Positions 6,211-11,367 of a stretch of 11,367 nt of DNA are shown here, in pieces. The position numbers were made by a program, and so were the translations under genes. The DNA comes from Chitinophagaceae bacterium. GTDB taxonomy: Bacteria > Bacteroidota > Bacteroidia > Chitinophagales > Chitinophagaceae. The notes under the pieces were generated by a model. It searched no databases and had not been told where the DNA came from. It was given only the letters and a program-made list of their open reading frames with translations. The DNA lies in assembly GCA_947459455.1 (NCBI GenBank), contig CANHEC010000027.1, positions 1 through 11,367 on the forward strand, given 5' to 3'. How positions within the stretch are numbered: the first letter of the stretch is position 1; each line of letters starts with the position of its first letter.

Positions 6211-6226
6211 TTGCATTTTGTGCCAA
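6211..6226. promoter_or_regulatory. Imperfect inverted repeat before the Fur-family gene
   Basis: TTGCATTTTGTGCCAA on the + strand, ending 4 bp before the regulator's ATG (minus strand). It is an imperfect palindrome that shares half-site character with the TTGCAA repeat at 6957-6973. A Fur-type operator is a guess. Confidence 0.25.
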
Positions 6227-6253
6227 TGAAAAAACTGACAGGCGCCCACCGGT

Positions 6254-6913
6254 TTACTGCGGACTATTACCAAAAATATTGTTTACAAAGCTTGCCCGGT
6301 CGGTCTCTTTCAGCAGTCCGTCTATTCCTTCTTTCAGCGCCGCTATTTCTTTGTTTTTCAATCCATCGTAAATGCCCCGTACGCGGCCCTGCCGGTCGAT
6401 GAGTGCTACAAATTGCGAGTGCAAAAACTGATCGTTGATGCTGCCCACATTGTTTTGCGGATCGTCGATATGGTAGCTTTCGCGGGCCAGCTGGTACAGC
6501 GCCAGTTTATTGCCGGTCAAAAACTGCCATTGCTTACCATCGGCCCCTATGCTATCGGCATAGCGTTTCAGCTGCGGCAGGCTGTCTACCTCGGGCTGGC
6601 AGGTATGGCTCAGCAGTACCAGGTCTTTGTTGCCTTTGTAGGCTTCATACACTGTTTTCAGTTTGCCATTCATGTTGGGGCAAATGCCGTTGCAGGTCAC
6701 AAAAAAGTAGTTGGTCACATACACTTTGCCCTTTACTAAATCGTTGGTAATGGTATCGCCTGACTGATTCACAAAACTGAACGGCTTCACCTAGCTGATC
6801 ACCGGCAGTTTCGATTTCCAGTTATCGGTACCGCGAAACACGAAGTAGAAAAACCCTGCCAGCAGGGCTATAAACAGGACACCGTAGACTAATAACTTCT
6901 TTTTGGCACTCAT
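6254..6913 (-). pseudogene. SCO1/SenC copper protein interrupted by in-frame amber
   Basis: The complete reading frame would be 219 codons. The 40 codons starting at ATG 6913 encode a short basic start, a membrane anchor (LLVYGVLFIALLAGFFYFVF) and NWKSKLPVIS. TAG (6791-6793) is codon 41. The same frame then continues with VKPFSFVNQSGD and a full thioredoxin-like SCO domain. It carries the CNGIC copper motif (Cys74, Cys78) and the distal copper ligand His165 (FLHSQF). SCO proteins deliver copper to the CuA site of cytochrome oxidase or act as thiol reductases at the membrane. There is no frameshift and nothing else is damaged, so the nonsense change is recent, a sequencing error, or read through. 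The GTG right after the TAG could in principle restart translation, giving an unanchored domain. Its promoter region is shared with the divergent MerC gene. Confidence 0.85.
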
Positions 6914-6951
6914 GGTGTGCAAAGTTACCGGCTGGCAAGTATAGCCTACCC

Positions 6952-6959
6952 TATATTTG
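6952..6959 (+). promoter_or_regulatory. Bacteroidota -7 element before the MerC gene
   Basis: TATATTTG matches TAnnTTTG, the -7 consensus of the Bacteroidota primary sigma factor. It predicts a transcript start about 25 nt before the MerC ATG. The -33 TTTG is not obvious, so this may be an activated or weak promoter. Confidence 0.5.
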
Positions 6960-6973
6960 CAATTCGGTTGCAA
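6957..6973. promoter_or_regulatory. Candidate operator TTGCAA-N5-TTGCAA
   Basis: TTGCAA (6957-6962), spacer TTCGG, TTGCAA (6968-6973). Each half is itself a palindrome, so the 17-bp site is both an inverted and a direct repeat. It overlaps the -7 element and the expected start of merC transcription, in the 78-bp region shared with the divergent SCO gene. Binding by the nearby Fur-family protein is inference. Confidence 0.4.
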
Positions 6974-6991
6974 TCAAGGGTTAGATAAACA

Positions 6992-7393
6992 ATGGGCCGT
7001 TTTGGTGTAAAAATAAACTGGGATCGTCTGGGCATCGCAGCCTCGCTGGCCTGTGCTATTCACTGTGCCGTGGTGCCGCTTTTTTTTACCAGCCTTCCGC
7101 TGTTTGGTATCAACCTGGTGGAAAGCAAAGGCTTTGAATATTCCATGATTGGCGCCGCTTTTGTCATTGGCATTTTCGCCCTTCGCCACGGGTTCCGTTG
7201 GCATCATCACCGCTATGTGCCAGTGCTACTGTTTGTGATCGGCTTTGGCCTGCTGGTAGGCAAAGAACTGGTAAAGGGCCACCCTGTATGGATGGTGCTG
7301 GTAGCCGTTGCCTTCATTGTAGCAGCGCACTATTTCAATTACCGGCTTTGCCGCCAGGCCGACCATTGCCACAGCAGCGACTGTAAGCACTAA
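6992..7393 (+). CDS. MerC-domain membrane protein
   Basis: The product is a 133-aa inner-membrane protein with about four hydrophobic segments and the MerC signature near the N-terminus: IAASLACAIHCAVVPLFFTSLP, with the Cys pair C21/C25 (CAIHC). MerC of mercury operons carries Hg(II) across the inner membrane. In Bacteroidota, MerC-domain proteins are common outside mer operons and often sit near metal regulators, so transport or sensing of another soft metal such as zinc is as likely here. An HHH cluster lies in the loop after the third segment, and the tail CRQADHCHSSDCKH adds Cys/His metal ligands. No merA, merR or merT is in view. The start codon is supported by a -7 element at 6952. Its stop codon overlaps the stop of the XRE gene. 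Confidence 0.88.
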   Translation: MGRFGVKINWDRLGIAASLACAIHCAVVPLFFTSLPLFGINLVESKGFEYSMIGAAFVIGIFALRHGFRWHHHRYVPVLLFVIGFGLLVGKELVKGHPVWMVLVAVAFIVAAHYFNYRLCRQADHCHSSDCKH

Positions 7394-7650
7394 GCTACAT
7401 CGGTCGCTTCTGTCTGTGTTTCTTCGGTCGCCTGTAGCTTGGGCCTGATGATCTCGAAATCGTCTTCCAGGTAATCGTACACATTGACCCCGAAAATTTT
7501 GCTGAGAATGCGGCAGTGGCGCACGGTCAGCTCAGTCACGTTGTTTTCTATTTTGCTGTAAGCTGCCTGCGAAATACCCATTTCTTTGGCTACCGCCTCT
7601 TGCTTCAGATTGCGCATGTTGCGCAGCTTTTTAATCACTGTTCCGGGCAT
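7390..7650 (-). CDS. XRE-family helix-turn-helix regulator
   Basis: The product is an 86-aa DNA-binding protein. The N-terminal Cro/CI-type five-helix domain spans about residues 4-58. The central helix-turn-helix is QEAVAKEMGISQAAYSKIEN (17-36). A short acidic tail (LEDDFEIIRPKLQATEETQTEATDVA) follows, with no second domain. It is too small for a phage repressor with a self-cleavage domain and looks like a stand-alone autoregulator. No toxin partner is adjacent: the upstream side is a terminator and PEP carboxykinase on the same strand, the downstream side is merC convergent. The last 4 bp (7390-7393) are shared with the merC stop region, so the two transcripts must overlap. Confidence 0.88.
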   Translation of the reverse strand: MPGTVIKKLRNMRNLKQEAVAKEMGISQAAYSKIENNVTELTVRHCRILSKIFGVNVYDYLEDDFEIIRPKLQATEETQTEATDVA

Positions 7651-7673
7651 AGTATTGTGTTTAGGACACTATG
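7648..7673. promoter_or_regulatory. Palindrome overlapping the XRE start codon
   Basis: CATAGT (7648-7653) and ACTATG (7668-7673) are perfect inverted arms 14 bp apart, with some symmetric bases in between (a shifted GTGT...ACAC also occurs). The left arm includes the XRE start codon. It is a reasonable but unproven autorepression site. Confidence 0.3.
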
Positions 7674-7725
7674 GCCGGTAGCCAGCCATGGTCGCAATTT
7701 ATTTTGTTTAATCTCAGCAGCAGCC

Positions 7726-7752
7726 AAAAAAAACGGGCCGGAGCCCGTTTTT
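7726..7752 (-). terminator. Intrinsic terminator of the PEP carboxykinase gene
   Basis: On the minus strand ACGGGC, tetraloop TCCG, GCCCGT is followed by a run of eight T; A-T pairs lengthen the stem to about 10 bp. It lies about 27 bp after the PEPCK stop codon. T-runs on both strands make it potentially bidirectional. Confidence 0.9.
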
Positions 7753-7778
7753 GGAATTATTTAGAAACTGCAACATGG

Positions 7779-9635
7779 TTACTCCCGCTCTGGTGCCAGT
7801 CCCCAATGCTCGGGGCTGCGCCACAAGGCGCTCAGCAGCAGTTCCCGCATGAAGAAGAACTCCTTGGGCAGTTTGTCGTATACCGATGCGAACAGCTCTT
7901 CATGGCCCAACAGCTCCTTCTTCCACAGTTCGCGGTCTATCTCCATAATGGCGGCAAACTGCTCCTTGCTGAAATCGAGGCCGGTCCAGTCCATGTCTTT
8001 GTAGCGGGGCATCCAGCCAATCGGGCTTTCTACACCCATACTCAGGCCTTTGCAGCGGTTCACAATCCACTTCAGCACCCGCATATTTTGGCCAAAGCCG
8101 GGCCATGCAAAATTGCCATCGGCATCCTTGCGGAACCAGTTGACCCCGAAAATACGGGGAGGTGCCGGCAGGTCGCGGCCAAACTGCAGCCAGTGGTTCC
8201 AGTATTCGCCGGCATGGTAGCCCATAAAGGGCAGCATGGCAAAAGGATCGCGGCGCACTTTGCCTACTTCGCCAAAGGCTGCGGCGGTCATTTCGCTACC
8301 CATAGTAGCAGCCAGGTATACGCCAAAGGTCCAGTTGAAGCTTTGGTACACCAGCGGCATGGTGGTGGCCCGGCGACCGCCAAATATGAAGGCGCCAATG
8401 GGCACGCCGGCAGGATCGTCCCACTTTTCGTCGAGTACCGGATTGAGATGGGCTGGTGCTGTAAAGCGGGCATTGGGGTGCGCTACTGGTTTGCCGCTGC
8501 TTTTGTCATAGGGCTGGCCATGCCAGTCTATCAGGCCATCGGGCACTTCTTTGGTCATGCCTTCCCACCATACATCGCCATCGGGGGTAATGCCCACGTT
8601 GGTAAAAATGGTGTCGCGGGCTATGGAGGCCATGGCGTTGGGGTTGGTCTTTTCATTAGTACCAGGTGCCACGCCAAAGTAGCCAGCTTCGGGGTTGATG
8701 GCATACAGCTTACCATTATCGCTCTTGTGTATCCAGGCAATGTCATCGCCCACGGTGGTCACCTTCCAGCCATCAAGGCCAGCGGGTGGTATCATCATGG
8801 CAAAGTTGGTTTTGCCACAGGCGCTGGGAAAAGCGGCAGCCACATAGGTTTTTTCTTTTTCCGGGCTTTCTACACCCAGTATCAGCATGTGCTCGGCCAG
8901 CCAGCCTTCTTCGTGGCCCATTACGCTGGCTATGCGCAGGGCAAAGCACTTTTTACCCAGCAGGGCGTTGCCACCATAGCCACTACCGTAGCTGATGATG
9001 AGGCGCTCCTCCGGAAAATGGCTGATGTACTTAACGGTGGGGTTGCAGGGCCATTTGGCATCGGCCTGGCCTGGCTGCAAAGGCGCCCCCACGGTGTGTA
9101 TACATTTTACCCATTCACCGGGCTTCATGTACTCCAGCACCTGGCTACCCATACGGGTCATCAGTTTCATGTTTACTACCACATACTCGCTATCGGTTAT
9201 TTCTACCCCATAGCGGCTGAGGGGCGAGCCCACCGGGCCCATGCAAAATGGAATGACATACATGGTGCGCCCCTGCATGGCACCCGCAGTCAGACCTTCC
9301 AAAATGCCCTTCATTTCCTTCGGATCCATCCAGTTGTTGGTGGGGCCGGCATCGTCCTTGCGGCGGCTGCATATAAAGGTCTTGTCCTCTACCCGTGCCA
9401 CATCGCTGGGATCGCTGAAGCAGGCATAACTATTCGGCCGCTTCACCGGGTTCAGCTTTATAAAGGTGCCCTTGTCTACCAGCTGTTGGCACAGTTGGTC
9501 GTATTCTTCCTGGGTGCCGGTGCACCAGTGAATATTGTTTGGCTTGAAATGACCTGCCATGGCCTCTACCCACTTTTGCAGTTCGGTACTGATGGGGTCT
9601 GACTTGCTAAAAAAGAAATCGCTTTGGTCGAACAT
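7779..9635 (-). CDS. pckG: Phosphoenolpyruvate carboxykinase (GTP)
   Basis: The product is a 618-aa cytoplasmic enzyme that converts oxaloacetate and GTP to phosphoenolpyruvate, GDP and CO2 (EC 4.1.1.32), the entry step of gluconeogenesis. It belongs to the GTP-type family, not the ATP type: the P-loop reads AAFPSACGKTNFAM (about 267-280), with the reactive-loop Cys273 and Lys275. The metal-binding VGDDIAW (295-301) follows. Upstream blocks also match the family: RTMYVIPFCMGPVGSPLS (123-140), YVVVNMKLMTRMG (151-163) and ISYGSGYGGNALLGKKC (214-230). The length and start (MFDQSDFFF) are normal. No partner gene is co-directional nearby; the gene has its own terminator, and the 211-bp divergent region to the next gene must contain its promoter. 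Confidence 0.97.
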   Translation of the reverse strand: MFDQSDFFFSKSDPISTELQKWVEAMAGHFKPNNIHWCTGTQEEYDQLCQQLVDKGTFIKLNPVKRPNSYACFSDPSDVARVEDKTFICSRRKDDAGPTNNWMDPKEMKGILEGLTAGAMQGRTMYVIPFCMGPVGSPLSRYGVEITDSEYVVVNMKLMTRMGSQVLEYMKPGEWVKCIHTVGAPLQPGQADAKWPCNPTVKYISHFPEERLIISYGSGYGGNALLGKKCFALRIASVMGHEEGWLAEHMLILGVESPEKEKTYVAAAFPSACGKTNFAMMIPPAGLDGWKVTTVGDDIAWIHKSDNGKLYAINPEAGYFGVAPGTNEKTNPNAMASIARDTIFTNVGITPDGDVWWEGMTKEVPDGLIDWHGQPYDKSSGKPVAHPNARFTAPAHLNPVLDEKWDDPAGVPIGAFIFGGRRATTMPLVYQSFNWTFGVYLAATMGSEMTAAAFGEVGKVRRDPFAMLPFMGYHAGEYWNHWLQFGRDLPAPPRIFGVNWFRKDADGNFAWPGFGQNMRVLKWIVNRCKGLSMGVESPIGWMPRYKDMDWTGLDFSKEQFAAIMEIDRELWKKELLGHEELFASVYDKLPKEFFFMRELLLSALWRSPEHWGLAPERE

Positions 9636-9846
9636 GGTGTGAAATTTATGATTGTCAATATCTTAATTACTTCGCAAATTCGGTAATAGCAGAGGGGCAA
9701 AACATGAGCGGTATCAGCGGAAATGTCTGATTATTGTCTGCTTTCTACCAGCCTGCGTCCGGCTGTTTTGTGGATAATTGAAAGGCGCCTTGCCTGGCCG
9801 TCGGTCTTACTTTTACAGCCGCCCAATCGGGCTATCATCTGACTAC

Positions 9847-10128
9847 ATGAAGTACACCGCCAATACCCTGCAGAAACTGGAAAAAGTACTGAGCGAAGCA
9901 CAGTATGTGTACCGCTACGAGCGGGGCACGTTTCAAAGTGGCTATTGCATACTGGAACAAAAGCGGGTGGTGGTGCTCAACAAATTTTTGAGCGTGGAAG
10001 GCCGCATCAACACCCTGTTGGAGCTCATTCCCCAGTTGGCCATCAACCGCGACCTGCTAACCCACGAGGGGCAAAAAACCTACGAAGAGGTGCTGAAACT
10101 GGCATTGCTGGCGCAGGATAAACAATAG
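9847..10128 (+). CDS. Conserved 93-aa hypothetical protein
   Basis: The product is a small soluble protein of unknown function, of a kind I recall as conserved in Bacteroidota. It begins MKYTANTLQKLEKVLSEAQY, a helix. Then comes VYRYERGTFQSGYCILEQKRVVVLNKFLSVEGRI, a likely three-strand sheet with conserved Gly and aromatic residues. It ends in a helical tail. There are no catalytic-looking residues, signal peptide or membrane segment. ATG 9847 was preferred over an in-frame TTG at 9778, whose extra residues look like translated leader. A terminator follows about 22 bp after the stop, so it is not simply the first gene of an operon with the downstream hydrolase. Confidence 0.82.
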   Translation: MKYTANTLQKLEKVLSEAQYVYRYERGTFQSGYCILEQKRVVVLNKFLSVEGRINTLLELIPQLAINRDLLTHEGQKTYEEVLKLALLAQDKQ

Positions 10129-10150
10129 CGCCACCAGCATCGCCTGCCAC

Positions 10151-10182
10151 AAGACTTTTTGCCGCTGCAAAAGGTCTTTTTT
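10151..10182 (+). terminator. Intrinsic terminator after the 93-aa gene
   Basis: AAGACTTTTTGC (10151-10162), tetraloop CGCT, GCAAAAGGTCTT (10167-10178): a 12-bp stem with one G-U pair, followed by more T. It sits only 33 bp before the next ATG, so the promoter of the hydrolase gene must be packed into or just after the terminator. TTACTTTCG at about 10191-10199 resembles the -7 element with one mismatch. Confidence 0.85.
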
Positions 10183-10214
10183 GTTTGCCCTTACTTTCGC
10201 TAGGCGTTTGGTAT

Positions 10215-10985
10215 ATGGCAGCACTCAAAATCACATTTCTTGGTACCGGCACCAGCAGCGGCGTACCCATGGTAGCCTGCGACTGTGAGGTATGTAGCTC
10301 GGTACACGCCAAAGACAAACGCCTGCGCAGCAGCATACTGGTACAAAGTGACAGTACCACGCTGGTGGTAGATGCCACGCCCGACTTTCGGCAGCAAATG
10401 CTGCAGCACCAGGTACGCCGCATCGATGGCATCCTCATTACGCATTCGCACAAAGACCATGTGGGCGGCCTGGATGATACCCGCGGCTTCCAGTTTTTTC
10501 AGCAGCAGCCTACCCGCCTGTATGGCAGCGCCCTTACGCTGCAGGGGGTGCGCCACGAGGTGCCTTACGCTTTTGCCGAGCACCGCTACCCCGGTGTACC
10601 CGTGTACGAGCTGTACGAAATAGACGATGCGCCTTTTTGGATTGGCGATATTCCCATACAGCCCATTAAAGTGTGGCACTACAAGCTGCCGGTGCATGGC
10701 TTTCGCTTTGGCGATTTTACCTACATCACCGATGCCAACAATATACCCGACGAAGAGCTGCAAAAAATACGCGGCAGCCATACCGTGGTGCTGAATGCGC
10801 TGCGCAAAGAGCCGCACATATCGCACTTTACGCTGGATGAAGCGGTAGAGCAACTGCAGCAGTTGCAAATACAGCAGGGATACCTCACCCACATCAGCCA
10901 CCAGCTGGGCCTGCACCAGCACATCAATGCCGAACTACCCACGGGCATAGCGCTGGCTTACGATGGTTTGGAAATATGGGTGTAA
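10215..10985 (+). CDS. PhnP-like metallo-beta-lactamase-fold hydrolase
   Basis: The product is a 256-aa cytoplasmic MBL-fold metal-dependent hydrolase. FLGTGTSSGVPMVACDCEVC (8-27) holds the structural zinc ligands C22, C24 and C27 typical of PhnP-like proteins. THSHKDH (76-82) is the HxHxDH motif. Further candidate ligands are H155, D173 (YITDANN) and H226 (THISH). PhnP itself is a cyclic phosphodiesterase of phosphonate degradation. No other phn gene is near, and NALRKEPHISHFTLDEA is typical of stand-alone Bacteroidota homologues. The true substrate is therefore open, although a phosphodiester is likely. ATG 10215 was chosen because it precedes the first beta strand by three residues; a longer frame to 10185 starts inside the terminator region. 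Confidence 0.9.
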   Translation: MAALKITFLGTGTSSGVPMVACDCEVCSSVHAKDKRLRSSILVQSDSTTLVVDATPDFRQQMLQHQVRRIDGILITHSHKDHVGGLDDTRGFQFFQQQPTRLYGSALTLQGVRHEVPYAFAEHRYPGVPVYELYEIDDAPFWIGDIPIQPIKVWHYKLPVHGFRFGDFTYITDANNIPDEELQKIRGSHTVVLNALRKEPHISHFTLDEAVEQLQQLQIQQGYLTHISHQLGLHQHINAELPTGIALAYDGLEIWV

Positions 10986-11022
10986 GTGCTAACTTGGGCT
11001 ACTGCCCTGCCGGCACTTACCC

Positions 11023-11367
11023 ATGGCCCGATACAAACACCGATACCAATCGTGGATACGTGACTACTTCAGCTTTACGAAGTGGCAGCGCCGGGCGCTG
11101 ATGATATTGATACCAGCGGTAGTAGTGGTGGCGCTGCTGCCCTGGTACTGGCAGCTGCGCCAGCCTGCTCAGGCGGCCAGCCCGGCCGAACTGCAGGCCG
11201 TGACCGAATGGGTGAATGCCGACGAGTACCGGGCCGATAGCAGCGATAGCTACGATGACCGGTCGAACCAGTTCAGGCAGCCGACACGTACCAGTGACGC
11301 TACCGCAGCCAGCTATTTTTACTTCGACCCCAATACCGCCAGCCTGGCCGATTGGCAGCGGCTGGGC
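11023..11367 (+). CDS. ComEA-like helix-hairpin-helix protein (5' part)
   Basis: The frame is open from ATG 11023 to the window edge (115 codons; 3' end missing). It encodes a basic cytoplasmic start (MARYKHRYQSWIRDYFSFTKWQRRAL) and one membrane helix (MILIPAVVVVALLPWYW, about 27-43). A low-complexity, Ser/Asp-rich linker leads to YFYFDPNTASLADWQRLG. This last stretch is the opening of the FDPN-type helix-hairpin-helix repeat found in Bacteroidota ComEA-like proteins, with the hairpin itself expected just beyond the window. Such proteins are membrane-anchored, probably DNA-binding and linked to DNA uptake; the role here is inferred from the family. The gene starts 37 bp after the hydrolase stop, so co-transcription is likely. 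Confidence 0.82.
   Translation, partial: MARYKHRYQSWIRDYFSFTKWQRRALMILIPAVVVVALLPWYWQLRQPAQAASPAELQAVTEWVNADEYRADSSDSYDDRSNQFRQPTRTSDATAASYFYFDPNTASLADWQRLG

Noticed and set aside
5754..6371. 205-codon plus-strand frame across the Fur-family gene
   Set aside because: It is a shadow of the minus-strand Fur and SCO genes; the minus strand shows the DNA-binding helix and CxxC motifs.
6992..7393. A mercury-resistance (mer) operon
   Set aside because: Only the MerC-domain protein is present; no MerA, MerT, MerP or MerR is in view, so mercury resistance should not be assumed.
7390..7650. A toxin-antitoxin pair with the XRE protein as antitoxin
   Set aside because: No toxin-like gene lies next to it on the same strand; one side is PEP carboxykinase behind a terminator, the other is the convergent merC.
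7671..9602. 643-codon open frame antisense to the PEP carboxykinase gene, slightly longer than the gene itself
   Set aside because: The minus strand encodes an unmistakable GTP-PEPCK. The plus-strand product is a compositional shadow rich in Gly, Ala and His.
10215..10985. A phosphonate (phn) degradation cluster
   Set aside because: Only the PhnP-like fold is present; the neighbours are a small conserved protein and a ComEA-like protein, not C-P lyase genes.

Overview
The window looks like a chromosomal segment from a member of Bacteroidota, most likely family Chitinophagaceae (family-level guess). The reasons are a Bacteroidota-type -7 element (TAnnTTTG) before the MerC gene, weak Shine-Dalgarno sequences, and typical Bacteroidota proteins: GTP-dependent PEP carboxykinase, a PepF-like M3 peptidase, a PhnP-like hydrolase and a ComEA-like helix-hairpin-helix protein. 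No rRNA, tRNA, insertion sequence or CRISPR array was found.

Layout. 1-303: non-coding DNA made largely of degenerate heptamer tandem arrays, the last of which runs into the 3' end of the next gene. 285-1256 (-): an extended-SDR epimerase/dehydratase. 1257-1831: non-coding, with a GC-rich hairpin, a perfect-phase heptamer array and a degenerate octamer array ending just before the peptidase gene. 1832-3550 (+): M3 oligoendopeptidase with a strong terminator. 3612-5757: an AT-richer block with a different character, holding a small winged-HTH protein, a lipoprotein with a six-cysteine C-terminal module, and two small membrane proteins, with terminators separating the units. 5787-7393: metal-related genes, namely a Fur-family regulator (-), a SCO1/SenC copper protein (-) broken by an in-frame amber codon, and, divergently, a MerC-domain membrane protein (+). 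7390-7650 (-): a small XRE regulator overlapping merC tail to tail. 7779-9635 (-): PEP carboxykinase. 9847-11367 (+): a conserved 93-aa protein, a PhnP-like metallo-beta-lactamase-fold hydrolase, and the 5' end of a helix-hairpin-helix gene cut by the window edge.

How the genes work together. The core genes are housekeeping: peptide turnover, gluconeogenesis and metal handling. The Fur-type regulator, SCO protein and MerC protein form a plausible metal-homeostasis neighbourhood, with a 17-bp TTGCAA inverted repeat between the divergent SCO and MerC genes as a candidate operator. The 3.6-5.76 kb block is the best candidate for something undescribed: a DNA-binding protein, two tandem hairpins, then a cysteine-rich surface lipoprotein 11 nt upstream of a small two-helix membrane protein. 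Its function cannot be assigned from sequence alone.
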